Of a stretch of DNA of 64,000 nucleotides, positions 17,791-26,921 are shown in pieces. The notes under the pieces were generated by a model that did not search any database, was not told where the DNA came from, and saw nothing but the letters and a program-made list of their open reading frames with translations. The translations under genes and the position numbers were made by a program. Numbering within the stretch: position 1 is the first letter of the stretch; every line of letters starts with the position of its first letter. Origin of the DNA: CAWANP01 sp963783445 (GTDB lineage: Bacteria > Chloroflexota > Anaerolineae > JAAYZQ01); assembly GCA_963783445.1 (NCBI GenBank), contig CAWANP010000009.1, positions 434,001 to 498,000 on the forward strand. The letters are read 5' to 3'.

Positions 17791-19425
17791 CTACTCCTTG
17801 GGCAGAATAGGGTCCTCGCGAGTGATTACCTCCAGCAGGGCGGCTCGACCAGACCCAACCTGCTGAATGCATCGCTTCAGGGCGGGTTGAATCGCCTCAG
17901 GCCGTTCGACGCGCTCCGCATATCCCCCCAGAGCTTCCGCTACCTGACTGTAGCGGTTGCCCGGCATAAAGCGGAGTCGGTAGCGTTCGGACGAGACGGG
18001 GAGCAAATGATCATAGCCCCCTAACCTCCCGTTGTTAAGGACCACAGTCAACACAGGTATTTGGTTGCGCACAGCTGTCTCGAAATCCATCCCTACCATG
18101 CCAAAAGCTGCGTCACCCATCACATTGACGGAGAGCCAGTCTGGCCGAGCGAGCTTTGCTCCCATCGCCAGCCCCAGGCCGGTGCCCAGTTGGGTCGACT
18201 TGCCCCAGCCCAGGTACGTTCTGGGGGCGATGGCTTCATAGAAAGGCAGCATCTGGTCTCGGGGATTGCCTGCATCGTGGGTCACCACTGTCGACCGCCG
18301 GTCGACCGCGCGCATTAGCTCCCAGATGACCCGATAGGGGTTGATGGGCACCTCATCGGAGGTCAGGCGTGGCATCCAGGCCCGCATAAATTGATCACGT
18401 ACCGCCCGGACCTCGCGGATCACCCCATCCTCCCCTCGCCGGCCGTTGGGCCCGGTCTGCGCCCGTTCGATCATTTGTTGGAGGACGGCCTGGGCGTCGC
18501 CAATCACGCCGATTGAGATCGAGTAATCCTTGCTAAGGTCGCGCTCGTCGATGGTGATCTGCCCCATCACCTTTCCGGGAGGGATGGGAGTAACAAAGTT
18601 CGAGCGGGTGAAGCTGGTGCCAATCCCCAGCACGAAATCCGCCTTGTCCAGAAAGTGGGTCACCGTACGGGGATGGGAGTTGCCGCCAGCCCCCAGTGCC
18701 AGCGCGTGGTCTTCGGGGAAAGCGCTCTTGCCATTCATCGTGGTCATCACCGGAAGCTGAAGCAACTCGGCCAAGCCTCGCAACTCTTCCCACGCCTGCG
18801 CAAAGTGAATGCCCTGCCCGGCTACGATCACTGGGCTCTGCGCCTTTAGCAATGCCTCGACGACCTCATTGACCTGCGCGGGGTCTCCTAGCGGAGCAGA
18901 ACGCTTCGGTGGCATATATTCAAAGCGGTCATCGGCCAATTCCTCGGCAAGTACGTCTCGAGGCACCTCTAGCACAACCGGCCCAGGACAGCCGTTGCGC
19001 AACAGCGTGAAGGCCCTCTGCAGCATCTGTGGGATCCGTTCGACCAGGTTGATCTGGTCGGTCCACTTGGTGATGGGTTGGAAGCTGGGCAGCACGCGGA
19101 AATTGGGCGGGACCCCCTGGGACGGTCGGGCATAGGCGCCGGGAAGCAAGAGGATGGGGCTGCTGTCCGAGTATGCCTGGGCCACAGCGCCAAAGGCATT
19201 CTCGATGCCCGGGCCGTCTTGCACCAGGCAGACCCCGATGCGCCGGCCGTTGTTCAGCCGTGAGTAGCCATCGGCGATGTTGATCGCCACCCGTTCGGTG
19301 CGGGCCATGATGGGCCGGATGCTCTGCCCTGCACAGGCGTCGATGATCTCATTATGAGGAAAACAGGTTACGAACTCGACGGCTTCTTGCTTCAGAACCC
19401 GAGCGATCGCGTGTGACCCTTGCAT
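17791..19425 (-). CDS. Thiamine diphosphate-dependent enzyme (acetolactate synthase-like)
   Basis: 544 aa with the three-domain layout of the family. The N-terminal PYR domain holds the catalytic Glu in ARTERVAINIADGYSR (about residue 44). A central Rossmann domain follows (about 195-330). The C-terminal PP domain holds the cofactor motif GDAAFGMVGMDFETAV ending in VLNN (about 445-475), a GDG-to-GDA variant. The ATG at 19425 follows AAGGAGGATGTGGC. Members decarboxylate 2-keto acids or join or split C-C bonds. In a sugar-acid island, a 2-keto acid decarboxylase, carboligase or cyclic-dione hydrolase are all possible; the sequence does not decide. Confidence 0.88.
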   Translation of the reverse strand: MQGSHAIARVLKQEAVEFVTCFPHNEIIDACAGQSIRPIMARTERVAINIADGYSRLNNGRRIGVCLVQDGPGIENAFGAVAQAYSDSSPILLLPGAYARPSQGVPPNFRVLPSFQPITKWTDQINLVERIPQMLQRAFTLLRNGCPGPVVLEVPRDVLAEELADDRFEYMPPKRSAPLGDPAQVNEVVEALLKAQSPVIVAGQGIHFAQAWEELRGLAELLQLPVMTTMNGKSAFPEDHALALGAGGNSHPRTVTHFLDKADFVLGIGTSFTRSNFVTPIPPGKVMGQITIDERDLSKDYSISIGVIGDAQAVLQQMIERAQTGPNGRRGEDGVIREVRAVRDQFMRAWMPRLTSDEVPINPYRVIWELMRAVDRRSTVVTHDAGNPRDQMLPFYEAIAPRTYLGWGKSTQLGTGLGLAMGAKLARPDWLSVNVMGDAAFGMVGMDFETAVRNQIPVLTVVLNNGRLGGYDHLLPVSSERYRLRFMPGNRYSQVAEALGGYAERVERPEAIQPALKRCIQQVGSGRAALLEVITREDPILPKE

Positions 19426-19506
19426 GCCACATCCTCCTTGGAGTGCAGAGTTAAAAATGAAGGCCCAAAACAGCTTGTTTCAGAAAGATGCTGCTGAGCT
19501 GTGAGG

Positions 19507-21033
19507 TCATCCGTAAACAACCGGCTCAGGGATCCATTCAAAGTTCTCGAAAGGGTAGAGCGGCCGGGGCCTGCGTCGAAAAGGCAGTGAGGTCAGGTCA
19601 GGGCTGGTGACTCCGGGCCCACCTACGAACAAGATACGGCGGGCGATGGGCGCGTAGCTGGCCTTGAAGGTGGAGTTGGACTTGGTGAGCACGATCCAGG
19701 CCTGCGCGGGCTCCAGGCCAACGGCCTGGTAGAAATCGGCTGAGTGGGTCCAGGTCCTTTCGCTGGTGATGACGACCTTTAACCGGTCCACCTCTACCAC
19801 CGACGTCAGGCCCATGTGCATGATCAGGCCCGTGTAGGATGGGCCGGAAATCCGAAACCGGCCGTGGAACAGGGTGCGCAGAACGCCTTCCAGTTTGACC
19901 GGTTGGTTGAACCGGTGGTCTAACTTGCCGCCAACCATGAGCGACACCTGCTCGCCCGGCATGTGCCGGGCGGCCGCCCGGGCGGCATCCGCGTCCACGA
20001 CTGTCAGCAGCGCGTCGCCCGGTAAGCGCTGCTCAACTGCTAATAGCTGTCGCAGCATGTGTGTCGCGTCGCCAGTTGCCCCGCCAGCAATAGCATCAGG
20101 CGAGTCAGAGATCACAAAGGGCCCCGCCGATGATGCGGCGCCACCGGCCAGGGCCAGATCGATGGATTGCTCGACCGAGTAAAACTCGGCGCTGAAAGTG
20201 CCGCGCAGATCCCAAAGCTGCTGAGCCAGAGCTTCCGCCGTATCGGAAGCCCTGGTAGCAGTGTCACCGCTCGATTCCTCAAAGACCACCAGGACGGTTG
20301 CACCCAGGTAGGGTACATCCAGCCATGGCTGCGGGAAAAAGATGGAGGTGGAGAGAATTCCCATTCGCCTCCGTTCCGTGCCGGCTGCCTGGAGCAGATC
20401 CGCCGCGGGACCAGGCTCGCTGGTGTCTACCGCTTCGGCAGGCAGGTCCAGGGGGACTCGAACAAAGGTCATCCGCGCTTTGATTCGCTCGCGCACGATC
20501 TTGACCAGCAGTTCAGCAGCCCGCACTCCCGTCTCGAATAGGTCGGTGTGGGGGCAGGTGTCAAAGCCTACGACCGCGTCGGCGTGCTCCAGCAGGCCGG
20601 AGGTTGGAACGGCGTGGAGATCCAGCGATACCACCACCGGAATGGCGCCAGATATCGTACGCAGCCTGGCGAGCAGGTCACCCTCGGGGTCATCGATGCC
20701 CTCCACGAGCATGGCCCCATGCAGGGCCAGCAGAATGCCGTCCGCCGGGAGTAGGGATTCGACCCGTTGGAGCAACTCCTCACTGAGTACCTGATAGGCA
20801 TCCTGCTCGACCGGCCCTGAGGACATGGCCATGGTAGCCAGGGTGGGCGCCATCTCTGCACCTTCGCGCCGGGCCACGGCATAGAATCCGCCTATCTCGG
20901 TGCCTGTACCGGCCAGGAGGGTCTCTATCTCCGCTCCCCGGTACAGGTGGTAGTTTTCAAAATCCTGGAGGCCGGTCCGTAACGGAGAGAAACTGTTGCC
21001 CTCTTGCTTTAGTTCAGCACAGATGAAGCGCAA
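19507..21033 (-). CDS. M81 family metallopeptidase (MlrC-like)
   Basis: 508 aa from a TTG at 21033 with GGAG upstream. LALHGAMLVEGIDDPEGDLL, VSLDLHAV and GFDTCPHTDLFETG are the zinc-ligand motifs (Asp/His) of the MlrC N-terminal domain. The C-terminal domain begins around FVISDSPDAIAGGATGD. MlrC was described as the last peptidase in microcystin breakdown, but most homologues act on unknown amide bonds. It starts just beyond an intrinsic terminator (21059-21099), so it may need its own promoter or read-through. Together with the creatininase-like and C45-like proteins it suggests the natural substrate contains an amide. Confidence 0.9.
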   Translation of the reverse strand: MRFICAELKQEGNSFSPLRTGLQDFENYHLYRGAEIETLLAGTGTEIGGFYAVARREGAEMAPTLATMAMSSGPVEQDAYQVLSEELLQRVESLLPADGILLALHGAMLVEGIDDPEGDLLARLRTISGAIPVVVSLDLHAVPTSGLLEHADAVVGFDTCPHTDLFETGVRAAELLVKIVRERIKARMTFVRVPLDLPAEAVDTSEPGPAADLLQAAGTERRRMGILSTSIFFPQPWLDVPYLGATVLVVFEESSGDTATRASDTAEALAQQLWDLRGTFSAEFYSVEQSIDLALAGGAASSAGPFVISDSPDAIAGGATGDATHMLRQLLAVEQRLPGDALLTVVDADAARAAARHMPGEQVSLMVGGKLDHRFNQPVKLEGVLRTLFHGRFRISGPSYTGLIMHMGLTSVVEVDRLKVVITSERTWTHSADFYQAVGLEPAQAWIVLTKSNSTFKASYAPIARRILFVGGPGVTSPDLTSLPFRRRPRPLYPFENFEWIPEPVVYG

Positions 21034-21058
21034 GGTTCAACTCCAAAAGCTAGTGGGT

Positions 21059-21099
21059 AAAAAAGGTGTGCATTCGAGCTATACTCCGAATGCACACCT
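21059..21099 (-). terminator. Intrinsic terminator after the AOR-like gene
   Basis: Read on the minus strand, AGGTGTGCATTCG (from 21099 down) pairs perfectly over 13 bp with CGAATGCACACCT and is followed at once by a run of six T (21064-21059). This is the clearest rho-independent terminator in the window. It separates the sulfatase-AOR transcript from the MlrC-ThDP-aminotransferase genes. Confidence 0.85.
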
Positions 21100-21115
21100 C
21101 TCTTCGAGACTGGGT

Positions 21116-22975
21116 TCAACTCCACAGATCGTCGGCCACATCGGCCATGCCCAGCCGTTCCAGCACATCACGCTTGGGCACCGCGGCATCCTGCGTCCAG
21201 CCAACGTCGTTCAGGTACTCTTCTTGCAGGCGCTCGATCTGGACGGATATGCCGGCCGTGGGACCATCGGGCAGAGCCGGGTATCCATAGGCTCTCTTGG
21301 GGATGGAGTAGGCCACCGGGTTGATGCCGTCGCGTACGGTGAACGCCTGGCGGATGTTGGCGATGCGCTCACCCGCGGCCAGCATGTCGTCGACGGTGAA
21401 GGGCTGGCCAGTGACGGCGCTCATGAACTCGGGCACAAACTCGATACGCGTGGAGAGGTAGCCGAACAGGCAGGCGCCCGAAGCGTTCATGGTGTGGCAT
21501 AGGAAACTGGACTCTTTGATCCACTCCCCACGGCCCTCCTGCGCCTCCCGTTCGACGCCAAAGCCGGGGCGCGGGCTGTCATGGCCCTCCGGCACCAGAT
21601 ATTGGCAGGCCTGGGTATGCCGGCCGGGAGTGGCCTCGATCTTGTAGATGACGCCCATGGCCGGTTCAAAGCGCGGATCGTGCATGGGCAGTTCCTGGCC
21701 TCCGACGTGGACGGCAAAGGGCTCCGCCGCCGGTCCCAGTTTTTCGGCGGCGCGCTGCACGCCATCGGCCAGCAGGTCGCCGATATCCTGGCGCAGGGCC
21801 AGCTTTTCCAGCATGGCGTTCATGGTCCGGTGATCGCCCCAGGAAAGCTCGAGGCCGCCAGTGTCTTCCGGACCGATGAGACCCTCGTCGTAGCATTCGA
21901 TGGCAAAGGCCACACAGGCGCCAGCCGAGATGGTGTCCAGGCCGTAGCGGTTGCACAGGTCGTTGGCCTTGATGAGGGCCGGGTAGTCATCGACCAGGGC
22001 CATGCTGCCAAAGGCGGCGCCGGTTTCGTACTCGGGTTGGTGCGCCTCGATGAGCTCGCCGTCGTACTCGACCTTGCTGGTCCCCCAGCAGGCGATGGGA
22101 CATTTCCAGCAGGCTTCCTTTTTGACGCGATACTTGAGCAGCTCCTGGAAGGAGAAGCGGTCCGGATCGGAGAAGGCATTGACGCTGGCTCCCCAGTTGC
22201 GGGTGGGGGAATCGCCGTTCACGAGGCCGACCGGCGTATAGCCGGGCGTGGCCTCGCTGCGGTAGGAGTCGGAAAAGCCCACGCCGCTGGTGATCTGTTT
22301 GACGTACTTTTTTCTGACTTCTTTTACGGCTGCCGGGTCGGCCAGGGGCACCTCCTGGCTGCCCCGGGCAGCGATCATCTTGAGCTTTTTGCTGCCCATT
22401 ACCGCGCCGACGCCCGAGCGGCCGGCGGCGCGTCCCTTGTAGTGGATCACCGACGAGATCAGCGACAGCTTTTCACCGGCGGGACCGATACAAGCCGCCT
22501 CAGCGTCGTCGCCCAGTTCGGCCTTGGTCCAATCCTCGATCTCGTAGCAGTCCATGCCCCATAGATGGCTGGCGTCACGGAGCTCGGCCTGGCCATCGTC
22601 CAGGTAGAGGTACACCGGCTGGTCGGAGATGCCCCTGACATAGACCGCATCGTAGCCGGCCTGCTTGAGCGCGACGCCAAAGAACCCGCTGGCATTGGCA
22701 TCGCCCCAGGTTCCCGTCAGCGGGGATTTGCAGATTACAGTCCAACGCGTACCTGTAGGCGCTGGCGTGCCGGTCAGTGGCCCCGTAGTGAAGCCCAAAA
22801 TGTTATCCGGCCCCAACGGATCGGTTCCCGGCTCCATCAGATCGTAAAGCAATCGCGCGCTCGTACCATAGCCGCCGATAAAGTCGCGCAGTAATTCCTC
22901 GTCGGGGATCTCTTCCCGGAGCGACCCTTCAGTCAGGTCGACCCATAGGAATTTGCCCATATAACCACCCAGCAT
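21116..22975 (-). CDS. Aldehyde:ferredoxin oxidoreductase-like tungsten/molybdenum enzyme
   Basis: 619 aa from the ATG at 22975, which has a strong site (AAGGGAGGGTGAC). An in-frame ATG at 23008 lies inside the sulfatase end and is less likely. The N-terminal domain starts GGYMGKFLWVDLTEGSLREE. The [4Fe-4S] ligands are visible as CWKCPIAC (C-x2-C-x3-C, about residue 290), with the fourth Cys probably in MNASGACLFGY. These enzymes carry a tungsto- or molybdopterin cofactor and oxidise aldehydes or reduce carboxylic acids, with ferredoxin as electron carrier. This implies an anaerobic or microaerobic setting. No pterin-biosynthesis or ferredoxin gene is nearby. Its aldehyde substrate is presumably a product of the island's pathway. 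Confidence 0.92.
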   Translation of the reverse strand: MLGGYMGKFLWVDLTEGSLREEIPDEELLRDFIGGYGTSARLLYDLMEPGTDPLGPDNILGFTTGPLTGTPAPTGTRWTVICKSPLTGTWGDANASGFFGVALKQAGYDAVYVRGISDQPVYLYLDDGQAELRDASHLWGMDCYEIEDWTKAELGDDAEAACIGPAGEKLSLISSVIHYKGRAAGRSGVGAVMGSKKLKMIAARGSQEVPLADPAAVKEVRKKYVKQITSGVGFSDSYRSEATPGYTPVGLVNGDSPTRNWGASVNAFSDPDRFSFQELLKYRVKKEACWKCPIACWGTSKVEYDGELIEAHQPEYETGAAFGSMALVDDYPALIKANDLCNRYGLDTISAGACVAFAIECYDEGLIGPEDTGGLELSWGDHRTMNAMLEKLALRQDIGDLLADGVQRAAEKLGPAAEPFAVHVGGQELPMHDPRFEPAMGVIYKIEATPGRHTQACQYLVPEGHDSPRPGFGVEREAQEGRGEWIKESSFLCHTMNASGACLFGYLSTRIEFVPEFMSAVTGQPFTVDDMLAAGERIANIRQAFTVRDGINPVAYSIPKRAYGYPALPDGPTAGISVQIERLQEEYLNDVGWTQDAAVPKRDVLERLGMADVADDLWS

Positions 22976-22998
22976 GTCACCCTCCCTTGTATCTATGT

Positions 22999-24432
22999 TT
23001 ATCGCCATCCCCGCTGGCCAGCCAACCCTCGGCTGGGAGCAGGGGCAAATATCTTATCCGGTTCGCCTACGAGCTGACCATCCCTGACCCACTTGAGGTC
23101 ACTGCCATAGAGGCTGCCTGCTAGCAGGTTTGTGAGGTCGCTGCGCGTATCGACATAGGCCGGAGCATCTGCCAGGTCGTGCATCTCCTGGGGGTCAGCC
23201 TCCAGGTCAAAGAGCTGAAATCGATTGCCGACGGGGTACCAGATCAACTTGTACTGGCCAGCGCGGACCATGCGCATGGCCCGGTCGTCCTCCCAATGTT
23301 CGCAGTAAAGGTGGTCGCGTCGATGGGTGGAAAGCAGTGAGTGACCCTCTACTGTCTCAGGGATCGGGATTCCGGCCAGATCCAGCAGCGTGGGCATGAC
23401 GTCACGCAGGGCGACCAAGCGCTCATCAACCTGGTGGTGACCCATGCGCTCATACCTGGCCATTGGCATCAGGATCATGGGCACCCGAGACGACCACTCG
23501 TGCATGGTCGGCTTGGCCCACAGGTCGTGGTTGCCCAACATGTCGCCGTGATCGCTGGTGAATAGGATGATGGTATCGTCCAGCAGGCCCTCTTCGCTCA
23601 GGGTACCGATGAGCAGCCTCATCTGGTGATCGATGTAGGTGCACTGGGCGTAGAAGCCCATACGGGCCAGCCTTGTCCCGGTCGGGTCCAGGGGCGAGCG
23701 TTTGTCCATGTGGAGCTTCAGGGCGTAGGGCAGACGGCAGAAGTCCTCCACCCACTCGCCGATGAAGGGCTCGTCCACGCCCAGGTCGCGGTACATGTCC
23801 AGATACTCCTGAGGTGGCGTAACCGGTGGATGGGGTGTAACAAAGGAGCAGTACCAAAAGCCAGGGCGGGTCGGATCGCGGCGCTGGATCACGCGGCACA
23901 TCTGCCGCACCGTCCAATGGGTGGGATGGCAATACTCTGGGAGGTGCCAGGGACGCGTGCCGTATTCGTTGTTTCCCATGGCGTGGGTGAGTTCCTGGCC
24001 GGCGTAGCCTTGGTCGGCCAAGAACAGCTCATAGTCATCCCTGCCACCGCCCAGGTGGTGCCGCCCTTCCTCGTTGAGGATGACGTCATCAAAGCCGATG
24101 CGGTCCCGCTGAGGGTAGACGTGCAGCTTGCCCACGGCGAAGGCCTGATAGCCGGCATCGCGAAACACCTGCGGCAGGGTCGGCAGCCCAGGGTCCATCT
24201 CCTGGTATTCATCAAAAACACGGTCGCCGTGGGTCTGGGCCCTGGTACCGGTCATGATGGCCCGTCGCGCTGGGATGCAGGTGGCCGTCGTCGAGTAGGC
24301 CTGGCTATAGACCGTGCCGTTGTCGGCCAGCCGGTCCAGTGTAGGAGTTAGAATACGTTCATGCCCCACGGACCCGAGCAGCGGCCCAGGCCAATGGTCC
24401 ACGCAAATGAGCAATACGTTCGGTCGCGTCAT
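22999..24432 (-). CDS. Sulfatase family hydrolase (type I, Cys-type)
   Basis: 477 aa, no signal peptide, so cytosolic. RPNVLLICVDHWPG gives the first metal-binding Asp. TCIPARRAIMTG (about residue 50) contains C-x-P-x-R, the signature in which Cys is converted to formylglycine. FTSDHGDMLGNHDLWAKP holds the second metal site. It should hydrolyse a sulfate ester, or a phosphonate in some relatives, on a sugar. Maturation needs a formylglycine-generating enzyme or an anaerobic sulfatase-maturing enzyme; no convincing candidate lies in the window. Its own promoter with operator site B starts inside the end of the upstream gene. Confidence 0.9.
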   Translation of the reverse strand: MTRPNVLLICVDHWPGPLLGSVGHERILTPTLDRLADNGTVYSQAYSTTATCIPARRAIMTGTRAQTHGDRVFDEYQEMDPGLPTLPQVFRDAGYQAFAVGKLHVYPQRDRIGFDDVILNEEGRHHLGGGRDDYELFLADQGYAGQELTHAMGNNEYGTRPWHLPEYCHPTHWTVRQMCRVIQRRDPTRPGFWYCSFVTPHPPVTPPQEYLDMYRDLGVDEPFIGEWVEDFCRLPYALKLHMDKRSPLDPTGTRLARMGFYAQCTYIDHQMRLLIGTLSEEGLLDDTIILFTSDHGDMLGNHDLWAKPTMHEWSSRVPMILMPMARYERMGHHQVDERLVALRDVMPTLLDLAGIPIPETVEGHSLLSTHRRDHLYCEHWEDDRAMRMVRAGQYKLIWYPVGNRFQLFDLEADPQEMHDLADAPAYVDTRSDLTNLLAGSLYGSDLKWVRDGQLVGEPDKIFAPAPSRGLAGQRGWR

Positions 24433-24473
24433 GGACAGATCCTGTTTGATACCAAAGCGAAACCCCGCTAGGA

Positions 24474-24524
24474 TGTAACCGGTTTCTCGGTTAACAGTTT
24501 ACCACAGGCCTGCCCTCATGTCAA
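24474..24524 (-). promoter_or_regulatory. Sulfatase promoter with composite operator (site B)
   Basis: On the minus strand TTGACA (24524-24519), a 17-bp spacer and TAAACT (24501-24496) precede the sulfatase. The -35 box overlaps the stop codon of the upstream Gfo/Idh gene. The 30-bp operator at 24474-24503 is the same composite element as site A, with 28 of 30 bases identical and the same position relative to the -10 box. It contains TGTAACCGGTTTCT (13 of 14 to TGWAANCGNTNWCA) and GGTTAACAGTTTACC. Confidence 0.8.
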
Positions 24525-25585
24525 GACTGAATGGAGACCACCTGTCCACTGCCGGCTGACTCGTAGGCAGCATCGAGTACCTGCAAAACACGGACGGCAT
24601 CTGCGGCTGTGTAGATGGGATCTAGCGCCTTCTCGTTGATGCAACGTACAAAATCGCGGAGCAGCAGCTCGCCCGTACCTCCACCGTAAGTTGCTGAGGC
24701 GGGCCTGGGGAAGTCAAAGACTCGGGTAGGGGCGGCGACCCAGTCGGGGTGTTCGCTGTGAACGGTGAGACGCCGGCCGGCCATGGCATCCCAATGCACC
24801 CATCCCCGGGAACCGCGAAGGCCCAGAAAGGTCTGCCCCCCGCTGGGCAGCAGATAGCCCACGTACAGGCTGCCCAGCATGCCATTACCGTACTTGAGTA
24901 GGCAGGCGGCTGTGTCCTCCACTTCGATCTCGTCCGTTGTCTGCCGCGCCGTCATAGCCATGACTGAGGTTATGGGCTGTCGGGTGATGTGTAGCATCAG
25001 ATCCAGGAAGTGGCATCCCAACCACTGGAGCATGCCTCCGCGGCTCACCATGTCGCGAAACAGGTAGGACGCGGGATCCCGATGGGCAGGTTCGCCCTCG
25101 CGGCGCCCCACCCTGGAGGTGATCCAGTGCATCTCGATGGACCATAGCTGTCCCAGGATCCCATCATCTACCAGCGAGCAGATCTGCTGGATGATGGGAT
25201 CGATACGCCAGCAGTACCCGGCGTAGAATACCGTCTCCGATCCCAGGGCGCCGGCCACCTCATCCATCGCTTGTGCTGTGCGGGCTACCGGCTTCTCGGC
25301 CATGACGTGTATGCCCGCCTTGGCCAGGGTCAGCAGGGCGCTTTCCGCCGCCTGGAGGGGAAGCATGACCAAGGCCGCCCGTACTTGATGGCTGGCCAGC
25401 AATTCGTCAAGATCACCATACACGGGTAACTGGTCAAAGGGGGGCTCCAGAAGCTCCCTTGCCAACGAGGGCTGGGGGTCATAGTGAGCGACCGGGGCCA
25501 GCTCGGGTACGGCAAGCAGGGTATTGTACCAGTCCATCGCGTGAGGATGATCTACGCCGACCAGGGCTATGGGAATCGTTGTCAC
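24521..25585 (-). CDS. Gfo/Idh/MocA family oxidoreductase
   Basis: 354 aa. GTG 25585 is chosen because AAGGAG lies seven nt upstream and the protein then begins directly with TTIPIALVGVDHPHAMDW, the dinucleotide-binding strand. MAEKPVART contains the conserved EKP lysine. GGMLQWLGCHFLDLMLH is the C-terminal-domain signature. Its glycine-rich loop (GVDHPHA) departs from the usual GxGxxG, as in many carbohydrate-linked members of the family. It lies downstream of the LacI gene and ends inside the sulfatase promoter. The reaction is unknown. Confidence 0.88.
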   Translation of the reverse strand: MTTIPIALVGVDHPHAMDWYNTLLAVPELAPVAHYDPQPSLARELLEPPFDQLPVYGDLDELLASHQVRAALVMLPLQAAESALLTLAKAGIHVMAEKPVARTAQAMDEVAGALGSETVFYAGYCWRIDPIIQQICSLVDDGILGQLWSIEMHWITSRVGRREGEPAHRDPASYLFRDMVSRGGMLQWLGCHFLDLMLHITRQPITSVMAMTARQTTDEIEVEDTAACLLKYGNGMLGSLYVGYLLPSGGQTFLGLRGSRGWVHWDAMAGRRLTVHSEHPDWVAAPTRVFDFPRPASATYGGGTGELLLRDFVRCINEKALDPIYTAADAVRVLQVLDAAYESAGSGQVVSIQS

Positions 25586-25733
25586 GTGGTGTCTCCTTTT
25601 CATGATATGTACGTCAAGTTCAGGTACAACGCACTTGATCTTGTACGGGATCGCAGGTTGCCCCACCGGGGTCTGTCAACTGAGCAGCGGCCGGCTGGGC
25701 AGCCAAGGGTGCTGCACCGCTTGCCGTGCGGTC

Positions 25734-26738
25734 TTAGACCGCTGGTGGTGGGGCCGTGGATTCCCCGACGACAAGCATGGGCGCCAGGCGCATCAGGACG
25801 TGGGATGGCGGGGCTTCGCCCCTGATACGTCGCAACAGCAGGTTAGCGGCCTCAAGACCGAGTTCATAGACGGGTTGCTGGACAACGGTCAGCGACGGCC
25901 TGAAAAGGGAAAAGCAGGGCATGTCGCCAAAGCTGGCTACAGAGAGATCGTTCGGGACCTGGATCCCCTTGGCCTGGATCGCTCTCAGCGCGCCGAGGGC
26001 CATGTCGTTATTGGTGATAAAGAGCGCGGTCGGACGGGTTTCGGGGTCCAAGAGATCCCGGGCTTTTTGGTATCCACCCTCCTCGGTCAGACCGCCATAG
26101 TGAACCAGGTCAGGCTCAAAGGGAATGCCGGCATCCTCCAAGGCTCGCTTGTAGCCCTGAAAACGCTCCTGACTTACGATCGAGTCCCAGAGGCCCACGA
26201 TCAATCCAATGCGCCGGTGCCCCAGCTCGATGAGGTGCTCGGTCACCATGCGGCTGCCTGTTTCACAGTCCAACAGAACTGTGTCGATAGGACACTCTGG
26301 TATGGGCCGCGCAACACAGACCAGGGGGATCTCCCGCGCCTGCAGAGGCTCGCACAGGTCCATGGATGCCGGGATGAGGATCACGCCGGCAACCCGCTGG
26401 GCCAGCATGATTTCAGCGTAGATCTGCTCTTTGTCAGGATCTTCGTCGGAATTGCACAACAACAGGCCGTAGCGGCTCTCATGGGCGGCATCCTCGATGG
26501 CCCGGGCCAACGAGGTGAAGAAGGGGTTCCCGATATCGGGTAGAATCAAGCCGATGACCTGCGCGGTCTGCGACCTCATGCCCCGGGCCAGGGCGCTAGG
26601 CTGGTAATTCAGATCTTGCATCGCCTGCTCGACCCGGGTTCGGAGGAGGGGCTTGACTTTGGGGTTGTTGTTGAGCACGCGTGAGACTGTGGCGACCGAT
26701 ACGCCTGCTTTCCCGGCAACGTCTCGGATTGTGGCCAT
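25734..26738 (-). CDS. LacI family transcriptional regulator (CcpA-like DNA-reading domain)
   Basis: 334 aa. The N-terminal helix-turn-helix and hinge read TIRDVAGKAGVSVATVSRVL followed by NPKVKP and QPSALARGMRS. The recognition segment is very close to that of CcpA (VSMATVSRV...NPNVKP). The periplasmic-binding-protein-like sensor domain runs from VIGLILPDIGNPFF onward. The CcpA-like reading head matches the TGWAANCGNTNWCA-type sites found at six promoters of the island, so this is the prime candidate for their repressor. The effector is probably a sugar or sugar acid from the pathway. No Hpr-interaction features were assessed. The 183-nt gap upstream has no clear promoter, so it may be read from the 30.8 kb promoter. 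Confidence 0.93.
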   Translation of the reverse strand: MATIRDVAGKAGVSVATVSRVLNNNPKVKPLLRTRVEQAMQDLNYQPSALARGMRSQTAQVIGLILPDIGNPFFTSLARAIEDAAHESRYGLLLCNSDEDPDKEQIYAEIMLAQRVAGVILIPASMDLCEPLQAREIPLVCVARPIPECPIDTVLLDCETGSRMVTEHLIELGHRRIGLIVGLWDSIVSQERFQGYKRALEDAGIPFEPDLVHYGGLTEEGGYQKARDLLDPETRPTALFITNNDMALGALRAIQAKGIQVPNDLSVASFGDMPCFSLFRPSLTVVQQPVYELGLEAANLLLRRIRGEAPPSHVLMRLAPMLVVGESTAPPPAV

Positions 26739-26921
26739 CTTGCCCTCCTACTTTGTATGCAGTCCCAGGATCAAGAATCGTATCCCGAGTGGACTGCGGT
26801 TTCTCGAGACAGAATGACGGCCTTAGCTCAGAGCGCTGGACTGTAATCCGGCCAGAGCGGGATGAGATGCGGGCCGTGTCGCCCTGCAAGCGAACAACCC
26901 CTTGCCATTCACCCTACGCAG

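Noticed and set aside
26815..26880. tRNA-like string with a D-arm-like TTAGCTCAGAGCGC and a CTGTAAT anticodon-loop-like part (Tyr)
   Set aside because: No acceptor stem, T-arm or GTTCRA motif follows, and arm spacing is wrong. Chance resemblance or a very degraded piece.
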